Positions 36,336-44,914 of a stretch of DNA of 63,549 nt are shown here, piece after piece; within the stretch, counting starts at the first letter, position 1; every line of letters begins with the position of its first letter. The DNA comes from Zoogloea oleivorans (GTDB lineage: Bacteria; Pseudomonadota; Gammaproteobacteria; Burkholderiales; Rhodocyclaceae). Made by a program: the position numbers and the translations under genes. Location of the stretch: positions 27,256 through 90,804 of the forward strand of contig NZ_SDKK01000020.1 in assembly GCF_008107625.1 (NCBI RefSeq). Reading direction: 5' to 3'. Under the pieces are notes generated by a model. It was given only the letters and a program-made list of their open reading frames with translations, did not search any database and was not told where the DNA came from.

Positions 36336-38489
36336 CTATTCCTTGGCGAGCTTGGGTGAAGAGGGGGTTTGCAGGGCGGCGATGACGGTGGCAGGCGTGA
36401 GCAGTTGGGGTAGCACGCGGGCTTCGGTTTTGTTGCCGCCCGGGTAGAAGAGGTAAAGCGGCACGCCGCTGCGTCCGAAGTCGGCGAGGTGGGCGGAGAT
36501 CTGCGGGTCCTGGTTGGTCCAGTCGCCTTTCAGGTAGGTGATGCCGGTCTGGCGGAAGGCGGCGATGACTGACTCGTCGGACAGGGCGACCCGTTCGTTG
36601 GCCAGGCAGGTGATGCACCAGGCGGCGGTGAAGTTCACGAAGACCGGTTTTTCCTCGGCGCGCAGGGCGTCGAAGCGGGCTTTTGTGTACGGCTCCCAGG
36701 CTTTGCCGGCGACCTTGGCGGTGCGGGTTTGCGCGGCATCGGCGACGTTGCTGGCGATGCCTGCATAGCCACCGGCCAGCGCCAGGCCCAGTGCTGCGGC
36801 TGCCAGGGCGCGGCTGCCGTGACGGGCTAGGGGGCGAACGGCGTGGCTGGTCTCGTAGAGCCAGGCGGCGAAGGCGATGGCCAGCATGCCGCCAAGCGCA
36901 ATCGCGATGGCGTTGGGGCCGGCCTGCTGGGCCAGCACCCACACCAGCCACACGGCGGCGCCGTACATCGGAAAAGCGAGGAACTCCTTGAGGCGTTCCA
37001 TCCACCGCCCGGGGCGGGGCAGCAGACGCTGCAGGGCCGGCCAGAAACTCAGCAGCAGGTAGGGCAGGGCCAGCCCCAGGCCGAGGCTCAGGAATACCGC
37101 CAGCAGTACCGCTGTCGGTTGTCCGAGGGCGAAGCCCAGCGCCGCACCCATGAACGGGGCGGTGCAGGGTGTGGCGACCACGGTGGCGAGCACTCCGGTG
37201 AAGAAGCTGCCGGTGTAGCCGGGCTTGTCGGCCAGCGTCGTGCCCACTCCGGCTGTCGAGGCGCCCAGCGTGAACACGCCGGACAGGTTGAGTCCGACTG
37301 CGAACATCAGGTAGGCGACGGCGAGCACGAAGATCGGCGACTGGAACTGGAAGCCCCAGCCCACTTCGGCGCCGCCGGTTTTGAGGGCGATCAGCACGCC
37401 GGCCAGGAGCGAGAAGCTGGCCAGCACGCCGGCGGTGTAGGCCAGGCCCTGCAGGCGGGTGTGCGCCGGCGATTGGTGGGCGTGTCGCAACAGGGCCAGG
37501 GCTTTGATCGACAGCACCGGGAAGACGCAGGGCATCAGGTTGAGGACCAGTCCGCCGAGCAGGGCGAAGAGCAGCGCGGCGCCGAGCTGGATGTCGTCGC
37601 GGGTGTTGGGCGCGGTGCTTGCGATGGCCGCAGAGCCACTGACCGGCGCGGAAATCTTGTAGGCGCTGACGCCGCCGTCGGCATGGCGGATTGTGAGGAT
37701 GCCGTTCAGCGGGCTGCCGGCGGAGGGGGCGGCGTCACCGGGCTGGATGTGCAGCGCCAGGGTGTCGCCTTCGATGCGCAGGGTTTGCGGGCCGTCGTGG
37801 GCGGTCTTGCCCCATTCGTCGGCGTAGAACCACACTTCGGCGGGTTTCAGGGCGGCAATGCCGGTGCCGCTGGCGTGCAGCAGCAGGCCGTCGCTGGTGG
37901 TGTCGACGCGGGTTTGCCACGGACTGGCGGCAGGCAGGGCGGCGAGGGTTTTGTCGATCAGCGGGCTGCCGGGCTGGCGGGGCGTTCCCGCGGCGATCAC
38001 CGGCAGGTTCAGTTCCAGCTCGACTTGCTGGGGAATGCAGATCTCCTGGCAGACGAGCCAGTCCACGGTGGCTTTCACCGGGAAGCTGCTGCCGGGCTGG
38101 AGCGAATTCGGGATGGTTAGCGGGGTGAGCAGGACGACTTCATTTTCGTAGCCGTAGTTGCTGACCGGGCCGAGCTTGAAGCGGCTGGGCGCAGGCCACT
38201 GGATATCGCCGGCCTTGGTGCCGTCGGGCAGGGTCCAGGCGATGGTGGTGGGCAGGCCGGAGTCCCCCGGGTTCACCCAGTAGGTGTGCCAGTGGGGGAT
38301 GATCTTTTGGTGCAGGCCGAGCTGGATCTGCTCGCCGGGCTGCACGGCGGTGACCGAGGCGATGAGTTCGGCCCGGACCTGGGGTGTGGCGGCCTGCGGG
38401 CTGGCTGCCGGGCTGACGGTGCTGGCCAGCGTCAGCGCAATGGCGGTCAGGGCCGAGAGGCTGGCGTGGCGGGACACAAGGAGGGACAT
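36336..38489 (-). CDS. DsbD/ScsB-like thiol:disulfide interchange protein
   Basis: A 717-residue membrane protein that should move electrons from cytoplasmic thioredoxin to periplasmic partners. A signal peptide (LTAIALTLASTVSPAAS) is followed by a periplasmic DsbD-like domain (about 30-270, with HWHTYWVNPGDSGLP and DWLVCQEICIPQQ). The multi-helix core (about 295-570) has the Cys pair motifs NLMPCVFPVLS and ATPCTAPFMG. The C-terminal thioredoxin domain has AAWCITCLANE. All redox Cys expected of the family are present. ATG 38489 is chosen because it starts the signal peptide directly. It lies between a lectin-like gene and a redoxin gene in a probable PepSY-led operon. Confidence 0.92.
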   Translation of the reverse strand: MSLLVSRHASLSALTAIALTLASTVSPAASPQAATPQVRAELIASVTAVQPGEQIQLGLHQKIIPHWHTYWVNPGDSGLPTTIAWTLPDGTKAGDIQWPAPSRFKLGPVSNYGYENEVVLLTPLTIPNSLQPGSSFPVKATVDWLVCQEICIPQQVELELNLPVIAAGTPRQPGSPLIDKTLAALPAASPWQTRVDTTSDGLLLHASGTGIAALKPAEVWFYADEWGKTAHDGPQTLRIEGDTLALHIQPGDAAPSAGSPLNGILTIRHADGGVSAYKISAPVSGSAAIASTAPNTRDDIQLGAALLFALLGGLVLNLMPCVFPVLSIKALALLRHAHQSPAHTRLQGLAYTAGVLASFSLLAGVLIALKTGGAEVGWGFQFQSPIFVLAVAYLMFAVGLNLSGVFTLGASTAGVGTTLADKPGYTGSFFTGVLATVVATPCTAPFMGAALGFALGQPTAVLLAVFLSLGLGLALPYLLLSFWPALQRLLPRPGRWMERLKEFLAFPMYGAAVWLVWVLAQQAGPNAIAIALGGMLAIAFAAWLYETSHAVRPLARHGSRALAAAALGLALAGGYAGIASNVADAAQTRTAKVAGKAWEPYTKARFDALRAEEKPVFVNFTAAWCITCLANERVALSDESVIAAFRQTGITYLKGDWTNQDPQISAHLADFGRSGVPLYLFYPGGNKTEARVLPQLLTPATVIAALQTPSSPKLAKE

Positions 38490-38540
38490 GGATTGCTCTC
38501 GGTGGGGGTCGGACACTTGTCCGACCCGTGGTTGCCCGCT

Positions 38541-39221
38541 TCAGTTCGATGCGAAGCAATAGAGAAGGCCGGCGCCGCCGGTGCCCACCAGGTTTTCCTG
38601 ACTGCAGCCGCGACTGCCGTGGGCCGAGTTCCAGGAGGTGTTGCCGCCGCCGGTGCGGTCGAAGTGGCCGACCTGTGCGGAGCCGTCGGCCGCACTGCTC
38701 GTGTAGTTCTTGCAGGTGTGGTCGGCGGCGTCGGTGAAGGCGGTGCCGTCGGCCTTCGAGCCGGTCAGGATGTCGTGTTCGTTGGGCTTGTCGCCGGCGC
38801 CCTTGACCGGTTCGCCCTTCTCGGTGATGACGGTGGTGCGGCTCAGGTTGTTGCCGAGGCGGGCCTGCTCGATGACGTCGCCGTGCAGATGGGCGACATC
38901 CTTGGCGACGATCTGGCCCTTGGCATTGGCCCAAGGGCCGGTGCCGATGCGGTCACGGGCGTTGACGGCGGGCTGGCCGTTGGCGGCCTGGGTGCTCAGG
39001 TAAGCGCGCCAGGTGCGATTGCCGGCGCCGACGGCACTGGCGAGCTTCTGGCAGTGCGCGTCGGCACCGCTCAGACCGCCCAGGTCGGCACCCTTGCCGA
39101 GGCCGCTGCTGGTGACGAAGAAGCCGAGGGGCGGCTTGGGGGCGTCCGCCGGGGTTTGCTGGGCCTGGGCAGCGCTGGTTGCGATGAGCAGCAGGGCGGC
39201 GAGAAGTTTGCAGGTTTTCAT
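38541..39221 (-). CDS. Secreted lectin-like (DUF1554/endostatin-like) protein, copy 1
   Basis: A 226-residue exported protein (signal peptide MKTCKLLAALLLIATSAAQA). The mature part has LGFFVTSSGLGKGADLGGLS, ADAHCQKLASAVGAG, WRAYLSTQA, ARDRIGTGPWANAKG, HDILTGSKADGTAF, DHTCKNYTSS and a C-terminal SRGCSQENLVGTGGAGLLYCF. This is a C-type-lectin/endostatin-like fold family found in many proteobacteria and usually annotated simply as lectin; its ligand is unknown. Four conserved Cys could form two disulfides, fitting its position just before a DsbD-like gene. A 177-bp stretch is nearly identical to the paralogue at 41031-41720. Confidence 0.8.
   Translation of the reverse strand: MKTCKLLAALLLIATSAAQAQQTPADAPKPPLGFFVTSSGLGKGADLGGLSGADAHCQKLASAVGAGNRTWRAYLSTQAANGQPAVNARDRIGTGPWANAKGQIVAKDVAHLHGDVIEQARLGNNLSRTTVITEKGEPVKGAGDKPNEHDILTGSKADGTAFTDAADHTCKNYTSSAADGSAQVGHFDRTGGGNTSWNSAHGSRGCSQENLVGTGGAGLLYCFASN
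38956..39132. repeat. Near-identical 177-bp segment shared with the second lectin-like gene
   Basis: Matches 41455-41631 with one visible mismatch, while the flanking parts of the two genes differ clearly. The match covers the region encoding LGFFVTSSG to AVNARDR. Confidence 0.85.
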
Positions 39222-39256
39222 GAAATGGGCTCGTTCAGGTTGGTGTAGGTGATGGG

Positions 39257-40825
39257 TTATTGCCCCTGGGTGACAGCCATGGGTTTGGCGGCCCTGCTGG
39301 TGTCGGTCTGGCGGGGGGCGGGTTTGTCTGCGTGAAAGGTCTTCTTGAGGCGCTTCCAGCCGATGACGACCGAGCTGCTGCCGAGCACCACGCCCATCAG
39401 CACCCAGGTGAGCATCCAGGCGTCCCACAGGGGGCGCTGAGCGAGCCAGCCGATGTCCCAATGGTGAATGGCGGACCATAGCCAGCGGTAGGCGCGGCGG
39501 CTGGTGTCCTGACGCAGCAGCAGGCGGCCGTCCTGGGGATCGAGGTACAGGCGGGTCGCGGCGGCATCGGCGAGGTCAATCTGCAGTACCGGCAGGGGGC
39601 GATCGAAGGCAGCCTGACCACGCCGCGCGTAGTAGTAGCTGTCGTATTCGGTGATGAGCGCCTGGCTCGCCACCGGGGTCTTGTCGGTCAGGCGTTCGGC
39701 AGCGGCAAGCAGGGCGCTGGTCTGGAAGTGCAGGCTGCCGCCGTCTACTGGCTGGGGCAGGCGCCGGCCGTCGCGGGTGAGGCCGAGCAGCACGGTGGTG
39801 TCGCCAAGGCGGCGCCAGGCCAGTTCGACGATGTCGCGGTTGTCGGTATCGGTGACGAAGGCTGACGGGCGCCAGTCGCGCATGCTCGCCGGCAGGCTGC
39901 TGCCCTGGTAGCGGAGCAGTTCGGCCCGGTTTGGGGCGGCGGGGGAGAACAGTCCGAAGGGATTGCCGTTGAGGTAGCCACTGAAGGCCCATAGCAGGGC
40001 GAAGCTGCCGCCCAGCAGGCCGGTCCAGAAATGCCACTTGAACCAGAATTCCCGGTACGGCTGTTTGCGTCCCTGACTGTAGGTGGCCCGGCCGCCCCAG
40101 CCCGGACGCCAGCGTTGCCAGCCGATGATGAGGCCGGTGAGGGCGCCGGCAAAGGCGAAGCCGCCCAGCCAGGTCAGGACGGTGCGGCGGGTGTCGGCGG
40201 ACAGGCCGAGGGTTTCCAGCGGGCGCAGCAGATGGATCCAGTTGCCGGTCCAGTACAGCGCCCGGTCGAGTCGGGTGGAGTCGCGCACGACTTCGCCGGT
40301 GATGGCCGACACCAGCAGCTCGCGGCTGCCGTCGCCGATGGCGAAACGGTGGAAGGGGCGCAGGGCTTCGTAATTGCGCACGGCGCTGTCCTGGGCACCG
40401 GTGTCGATGTAGCGGATGTCTGTGCGCTCATCGCCAGTCCAGTGGCGTGCAATGCTTGCGGCGTCATTCACCGAGGCGCCGTCGAGGCGGCCGTTGATGG
40501 CCGACAGGGCGAAGCGTTTTCCCTGGCTGTCTTCGATCAGCCAGCGGGCTTCCGCACCCTGGCGAACCAGGCGGGCATCGATGATGGTGGCGGGCTTGCC
40601 ATCGAATAGCATCTGACGCTGGATGGCGCTGCGCTCCCAGGCCTGACCAAGGGACAGCCATCCGGATTGGGGCTGAAGGCTTTGGGCGTGGGCAAGCTGC
40701 TCGGCACGGTTCAGGGCCGAGGCGTCCGAGTACATGATGACCAGCCCGGACAGGAACCACAGGGACATGAACACCGCCAGGGCAATGCCTACCCAGCGAT
40801 GGATCTGGTAAAGGAGACGTTTCAC
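39257..40825 (-). CDS. PepSY-domain inner-membrane protein
   Basis: A 522-residue membrane protein of the PepSY-associated TM family. The start MKRLLYQIHRWVGIALAVFM is typical. There are four helices (about 10-32, 205-228, 255-285 and 470-495), the last ending VVIGWKRLKKTF. The long periplasmic region between helices carries PepSY-like segments. Relatives are often linked to ferric or other metal reduction at TonB-dependent uptake sites; a reductase role here is inference. It is the first gene of a minus-strand unit with lectin-like, DsbD-like and redoxin genes, and a sigma-54 promoter lies 74-88 bp upstream of its ATG. Confidence 0.88.
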   Translation of the reverse strand: MKRLLYQIHRWVGIALAVFMSLWFLSGLVIMYSDASALNRAEQLAHAQSLQPQSGWLSLGQAWERSAIQRQMLFDGKPATIIDARLVRQGAEARWLIEDSQGKRFALSAINGRLDGASVNDAASIARHWTGDERTDIRYIDTGAQDSAVRNYEALRPFHRFAIGDGSRELLVSAITGEVVRDSTRLDRALYWTGNWIHLLRPLETLGLSADTRRTVLTWLGGFAFAGALTGLIIGWQRWRPGWGGRATYSQGRKQPYREFWFKWHFWTGLLGGSFALLWAFSGYLNGNPFGLFSPAAPNRAELLRYQGSSLPASMRDWRPSAFVTDTDNRDIVELAWRRLGDTTVLLGLTRDGRRLPQPVDGGSLHFQTSALLAAAERLTDKTPVASQALITEYDSYYYARRGQAAFDRPLPVLQIDLADAAATRLYLDPQDGRLLLRQDTSRRAYRWLWSAIHHWDIGWLAQRPLWDAWMLTWVLMGVVLGSSSVVIGWKRLKKTFHADKPAPRQTDTSRAAKPMAVTQGQ

Positions 40826-40898
40826 CGCGCAGACCTTTCAGTTTCGGAAACCAATCGATGAGCCGGCGCCGTGTGCGGGGCCGGGATCCGGTGACTCA

Positions 40899-40913
40899 GC
40901 AATCTTGATGCCA
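40899..40913 (-). promoter_or_regulatory. Sigma-54 promoter for PepSY operon
   Basis: Read on the minus strand: TGGCATCAAGATTGC, with GG (40912-40911) and GC (40900-40899) separated by exactly ten bases. The -12 TTGC is perfect and the -24 differs from TGGCAC at one base. Expected transcript start is near 40887, 62 bp before the ATG at 40825. Confidence 0.7.
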
Positions 40914-40968
40914 CCCTGGTTTGTCGAAAAAGACCATTTTTATCAGTTGCTTAGTCTGTGGGGCGAGG

Positions 40969-40997
40969 CAGCCTGCTGCGCCATGTGCAGCAGGCTG
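40969..40997. promoter_or_regulatory. Strong hairpin / possible enhancer upstream of PepSY promoter
   Basis: CAGCCTGCTGC (40969-40979) and GCAGCAGGCTG (40987-40997) form a perfect 11-bp inverted repeat with a 7-base loop. It lies 34 bp after the lectin-like gene 2 stop and about 95 bp upstream of the predicted PepSY transcript start. It could terminate the lectin-like transcript (no T-run follows) or serve as an activator site; the sequence cannot decide. Confidence 0.5.
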
Positions 40998-41030
40998 CTG
41001 GTGAGCTGTGTGTTGGCGGGCAATAAAAGC

Positions 41031-41720
41031 TCAGTCGGCCGCGAAGCAGTAGAAGTAACCTGCGCCGCCGGTGCTGATCAGGTTCTCCTGGCTGCAGCCA
41101 CGGCTGGCGTGGGTGGAATTCCATGACACGTTGCCGCCGGTTGCGCCACGGTTGGTGCGGTCGGAGTGGCCGAGCTGGACGGTGCCTTCGCTGCTGCTCG
41201 TGTAGTTCTTGCAGGTGTGGTCGGCGGCGTCGGTGTAGGCGGTGCCGTCGGGCCTGGAGCCGGTGAGGATGTCATGGTCGTTGGGCGTTTCGCCGACCCC
41301 CTTGATCGGCGTGCCCTTCTCGGTCAGCGTGGTCAGGCGGTGCACGTTGCTGCCGAGCTGGCCGAGTTCGACCGTGTCGCCATGCAGGTGGGCCACGTTG
41401 TTGGCGACGATGGCGCCCTTGGCGTTGGCCCACGGGCCCTTGCCGATGCGGTCGCGGGCGTTGACGGCGGGCTGGCCGTTGGCGGCCTGGGTGCTCAGGT
41501 AAGCGCGCCAGGTGCGATTGCCGGCGCCGACGGCACTGGCGAGCTTCTGGCAGTGCGCGTCGGCACCGCTCAGACCGCCCAGGTCGGCGCCCTTGCCGAG
41601 GCCGCTGCTGGTGACGAAGAAGCCGAGGGGCTGGGCCGGTGCGGCGGGGGCTGCTTGCTGGGCGAGGGCCACTGTGGCGTTGAACAAAAAGGCGCCGAGG
41701 AGCGCGTGGTGGATCTGCAT
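41031..41720 (-). CDS. Secreted lectin-like (DUF1554/endostatin-like) protein, copy 2
   Basis: A 229-residue exported paralogue of the protein at 38541-39221. Signal peptide from ATG 41720 (MQIHHALLGAFLFNATVALA). It shares LGFFVTSSGLGKGADLGGLS, ADAHCQKLASAVGAG, ARDRIGKGPWANAKG, HDILTGSRPDGTAY, DHTCKNYTSS and the SRGCSQEN...YCFAAD ending, with the four conserved Cys. The signal peptide and C-terminal third differ from copy 1. It follows the first TonB receptor across an intrinsic terminator with no promoter of its own that I can see, so readthrough may drive it. The ligand is unknown. Confidence 0.8.
   Translation of the reverse strand: MQIHHALLGAFLFNATVALAQQAAPAAPAQPLGFFVTSSGLGKGADLGGLSGADAHCQKLASAVGAGNRTWRAYLSTQAANGQPAVNARDRIGKGPWANAKGAIVANNVAHLHGDTVELGQLGSNVHRLTTLTEKGTPIKGVGETPNDHDILTGSRPDGTAYTDAADHTCKNYTSSSEGTVQLGHSDRTNRGATGGNVSWNSTHASRGCSQENLISTGGAGYFYCFAAD
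41455..41631. repeat. Near-identical 177-bp segment shared with the first lectin-like gene
   Basis: The partner copy is 38956-39132. The sharp edges of identity inside two otherwise diverged genes point to gene conversion rather than a simple recent duplication. Confidence 0.85.
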
Positions 41721-41738
41721 GGCGGATTCTCCGTTACT

Positions 41739-41768
41739 CAAAAAAAGCCCGGGGAGTTACCCCGGGCT
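41739..41768 (-). terminator. Intrinsic terminator after TonB receptor 1
   Basis: GCCCGGGG (41747-41754) pairs with CCCCGGGC (41760-41767) around a five-base loop; on the minus strand the stem is followed directly by a run of seven or so T. It lies 27 bp after the receptor stop codon and before the lectin-like gene 2. Confidence 0.9.
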
Positions 41769-41794
41769 GAAGGACGAGGACGATTCGGCTTGGC

Positions 41795-44611
41795 TTACAG
41801 CTTTCCGGTGAACATCACGCCGAACCAGCGCTGGGTGGCCGGGTTGTAGCTGTTCCATGACTTGGACAATGGGGTGTCGTCGGCAAAGGCATTCTTGACC
41901 AGCAGGCTCACGTCATAGGACTTGTCCGTGCGGCCGATGCCGATGGCCAGATCGGTGGTGCTGTAGTCGGAGATCCAGCCGTAGGTGGACAGGGAGTTGT
42001 CCGAGTTGAAGCGGCTGTAGTAGGCCGTGTTGAAGCTGGCGTGGAACTCCTTGTCGCCCAGCACCGGCTTGCGGTAGTCGCCGCCGAAGTTGAAAGCCCA
42101 CTTCGATGCGCCGGGCAGGGTCTTGCCGGTGAAGTCCGTGTAGGCCGGGGCGCCGCTGTAGTTGTCTTCGTTCGCCAGGGCGGCGTTCTTGAAGTCCTTG
42201 TAGCGGGCGTCGTTGTAAGAGCCGGCGAAGCGCAGCGTCACGTTGCGGATGCCGCCATACACGCCATCCACCTCGATACCCTTGGCCTCGACCTTGGCCA
42301 CGTTGCCGGTGGCGGAGGTGTAGTAGTTGGTGCCATCGGCGTTGAGGCCGGTGGTGTATTGGTCAAGCACGCGCACCGACTGCTGGTAGTCGCGGATCTT
42401 GGTCAGGTAGAGGGCCGTGTTGAGGATCAGGGTCTTGTCGAGCAGGGCAGACTTGAGGCCCAGTTCGAAGGAGTTGGTCTTCTCCGGTTTGACCAGGTTG
42501 GAGAGGCCGTTGGTCAGCTGGGAAATGCCTGCTTTCTCGCCGTACTGCCACGAGAAGTAGCCGGTCTGGTTCGGGTTGAACTTGTAGGACGGGCTGACCA
42601 CGAAGGCCGGCTGAGTGTCGCGGTAGGATTCGGCGCGGGTCTGGTTGAACAGCACGCCCATCTGCGAGGCACGGATCGCCTTGGCATCCGACACCTGGCG
42701 CTTCTGGTCTGCCGTCAGGCTGTTGTAGGCCGCACCCGGGTTGCCTGGGTCGACGGCAACGCCGAAATACTTGTTGGCGACCTTGTCGGCCAGGCTCAAC
42801 TGGGTGGCGTTGTTGGTGCCAAGCACGCCCTGGCTGTTGGAGGCAAAGCCGCCGAGCTGCACGCCATTGACTGCCACCGGGTTGAGTTCGGCGCCGTTGC
42901 CGTAGTCGCGAACAAAGCTGGAGCCGGTGTTGGTCCGGTCTTCGCGGGTCAGGCGGATGCCGGTGGTCAGGGTCAGCGGCTCGGTCAGGTGCCAGTTGGC
43001 CTGGGCGAAGATGGCACCGCTCTTGTTCTTGATGCTTTGCAGGCCCGTCGGCGAGTTGTAGGCCATGGTCAGGCGGTCCAGCGAGTTCTGCATCAGCACC
43101 TGACCGGCCGCGGTGGCGCTCAGGCGGCCGTACTGACCGTTGTTGGCGAACCACGCGCCGGCATCGTTGCCCCATTCACGCTGGTACTCGGAGCTGTTGC
43201 TGACGTTGATGAGGTACAGGCCGGCCTGGTAGTCCACAAAGCCGCCGGCCTTGGAGCTGATCCGCAGTTCCTGGCTGCGCTGGCTGTAGTCGTTCCAGAA
43301 ACCGCCGGAGTTGCGGTGGATGTCGAAGGGCGTGCCTTCGTCGTTTACCGCGTTGAAGTGGTAGTCCTTGTAGGCCGTGATGGACGTCAGGGTGTGATCG
43401 GCGACGTTCCAGTTGAGTTCGAGCGATGCACCGCGGCTGCCGGTTACCAGCGGGCGGGCGGTATCGGCATTCACCGAGTTGCCGTTGCGACCGCCGTAGA
43501 GGTAGTCCTTCTCGTAGGTGTAGTTGCCTTGCTGGGTGAACCAGCCGCGGCTGAGGCGCGTTTTGGCGTCGGTGCCGAGGGTGTTGGTGGTGCCGTTGGA
43601 GTAGACCGTCGGGGTCGGCGTGTTGATCGTGCGGCCGTTGGTGTATTCGCCGGCGCGCGGCTGCATTTCCAGGGCCAGGCGGGCGTTGAAGTCGGCCGTC
43701 GGGGTCAGCAGAAACTGGACGCGGCCGGAAACCCGGTCGATGTTCTGGTAGGACTGATCCCGGTTGTCGGCATTGATCATGTCACCGCGACCCTTGTCGA
43801 CCACGAAGGCGCCGCGCCAGGCCAGCAGGTCTTCCACGATGGGACCGCCGGCGGCGAGCTTGCCAATCACCCGGTCACGCTGGCCGAGGGTCAGCGAGTA
43901 GTCGGCGCTGGGCGTGAAGGAGGGCTTGCGGGTGGAGATGTTGATGACGCCGAGACTGGTGTTCTTGCCGAGCAGGGTGCCCTGCGGGCCGCGGGTGACT
44001 TCGACGGCTTCGACGTCGTGGTAGTTGAAGCTGGAGGTCAGCGCGTTGTAGGCGAAGTTCACGCCGTCGACGATCACGCCGACGCTGGGGTCCTGGGCCT
44101 CGGTCTGGCTCTGCTTGCCGATGCCGCGGATGGACAGGCTGGAGGTGCGCTGGTTGCCCTGGTTCCAGGACACGTTGCCGAGGCGCTGGGTGATGGCCTT
44201 GATGTCGTCGGCGCCGGTGCGGTCGAGTTCCTTGCCGGTCACCACGGACACCGACAGGGGTACATCCTGCAGTTTTTCAATGCGGTTGCGGGAGCGGATC
44301 ACCACGGCGTCGAGGGCGACGTTTTCTTCGGCAGCCGGGGCGACAGTGGCCACCGGGGCGGCGACAGGTGCCGGGGCCGGAGCGGCAACACCCTGCTTCT
44401 TGTTCAGGTCCTGCTGGGCTTTTTCGAGGGCCTGCTGGAGGCGGGTGACTTCGGCCTGCAGTTCGGAGGCGGATTTTTCCTGAGCTTGAACGCCGCCGGC
44501 AGCAAGGAAGGCGACGGCTGCCACGGCGGCGGCAAAGGGGGTCAGGCGAAACTGGACGGTTTTGTTGTGGCGTGCCGCTTGGGCTGCCCGCTTGATATTG
44601 TTTTGGCTCAT
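41795..44611 (-). CDS. TonB-dependent outer-membrane receptor 1
   Basis: A 938-residue receptor. Signal peptide about 1-44 (FAAAVAAVAFLAAGGVQAQ), then an unusual coiled-coil stretch (ELQAEVTRLQQALEKAQQDL) and an Ala/Pro linker. The plug (about 105-230) has VVIRSRNRIEKLQDVPLSVS, LSIRGIGKQSQTEAQDPSVG and VEAVEVTRGPQGTLLGKNTS. A 22-strand-type barrel ends RWFGVMFTGKL. The closest general class is the FecA/BtuB-like and sphingomonad-type receptors with a plug carrying DPSVGVIVDGV. The substrate is not predictable from sequence. It has a near-perfect sigma-54 promoter and is paralogous to receptor 2 at 44915-47743. Confidence 0.93.
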   Translation of the reverse strand: MSQNNIKRAAQAARHNKTVQFRLTPFAAAVAAVAFLAAGGVQAQEKSASELQAEVTRLQQALEKAQQDLNKKQGVAAPAPAPVAAPVATVAPAAEENVALDAVVIRSRNRIEKLQDVPLSVSVVTGKELDRTGADDIKAITQRLGNVSWNQGNQRTSSLSIRGIGKQSQTEAQDPSVGVIVDGVNFAYNALTSSFNYHDVEAVEVTRGPQGTLLGKNTSLGVINISTRKPSFTPSADYSLTLGQRDRVIGKLAAGGPIVEDLLAWRGAFVVDKGRGDMINADNRDQSYQNIDRVSGRVQFLLTPTADFNARLALEMQPRAGEYTNGRTINTPTPTVYSNGTTNTLGTDAKTRLSRGWFTQQGNYTYEKDYLYGGRNGNSVNADTARPLVTGSRGASLELNWNVADHTLTSITAYKDYHFNAVNDEGTPFDIHRNSGGFWNDYSQRSQELRISSKAGGFVDYQAGLYLINVSNSSEYQREWGNDAGAWFANNGQYGRLSATAAGQVLMQNSLDRLTMAYNSPTGLQSIKNKSGAIFAQANWHLTEPLTLTTGIRLTREDRTNTGSSFVRDYGNGAELNPVAVNGVQLGGFASNSQGVLGTNNATQLSLADKVANKYFGVAVDPGNPGAAYNSLTADQKRQVSDAKAIRASQMGVLFNQTRAESYRDTQPAFVVSPSYKFNPNQTGYFSWQYGEKAGISQLTNGLSNLVKPEKTNSFELGLKSALLDKTLILNTALYLTKIRDYQQSVRVLDQYTTGLNADGTNYYTSATGNVAKVEAKGIEVDGVYGGIRNVTLRFAGSYNDARYKDFKNAALANEDNYSGAPAYTDFTGKTLPGASKWAFNFGGDYRKPVLGDKEFHASFNTAYYSRFNSDNSLSTYGWISDYSTTDLAIGIGRTDKSYDVSLLVKNAFADDTPLSKSWNSYNPATQRWFGVMFTGKL

Positions 44612-44651
44612 GACGAGACAGTTCCTGTAAAAGATTCCGTCCCGTACTTTC

Positions 44652-44666
44652 GCAATTGGTGTGCCA
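44652..44666 (-). promoter_or_regulatory. Sigma-54 promoter for TonB receptor 1
   Basis: Minus-strand TGGCACACCAATTGC: perfect TGGCAC at -24, TTGC at -12 and GG-N10-GC spacing (GG 44665-44664, GC 44653-44652). Predicted transcript start is about 44640, 29 bp before the ATG at 44611. Confidence 0.85.
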
Positions 44667-44735
44667 CTGCTCCCTGAAGGGTTTATATGAAATTCTGGAA
44701 TCGATATTTCCGCGGATTAGTCGTGTAAAAACAGG

Positions 44736-44753
44736 GGCCTTTTTGTAAAGGCC
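44736..44753 (-). terminator. Small hairpin between TonB receptor genes
   Basis: GGCCTTT/AAAGGCC, a 7-bp stem with a 4-base loop. It is a candidate end of the receptor 2 transcript, located 162-179 bp after that stop codon. Weak evidence alone. Confidence 0.4.
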
Positions 44754-44872
44754 GGTTTGCGTTCGGCATGGAATCGTTACGGAACGAAGAGTGCCTGGGC
44801 GAGCCGCACAGCGGGTGGGTGCTGCAGGGGCAACAGTTGCGTGTGCACGCTGTTTGCTGCGGCGCAGTGCGG

Positions 44873-44892
44873 CCCACCCCTTGCGGGGCGGG
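44873..44892 (-). terminator. GC-rich hairpin after TonB receptor 2
   Basis: CCC-A-CCCC pairs with GGGG-C-GGG around TTGC, 23 bp after the receptor 2 stop codon. No T-run follows. The interval from here to 44666 also holds a partly palindromic stretch (44830-44857, GCAACAG...CTGTTTGC) that could be an activator site for the receptor 1 promoter. Confidence 0.4.
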
Positions 44893-44914
44893 TTGTGTGG
44901 CGGGATGTTTGGCC

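Noticed and set aside
36331-37005. N-terminal extension of the redoxin gene (434-residue frame)
   Set aside because: The upstream part is Arg/Pro-rich shadow of the DsbD gene; a clean signal peptide starts at 36330.
42041-44677. 878-codon open frame antisense to TonB receptor 1
   Set aside because: It is a by-product of codon bias on the opposite strand; its translation is a low-complexity Gly/Val/Ala/Arg-rich sequence with no motif, while the minus-strand receptor has clear plug and barrel motifs.
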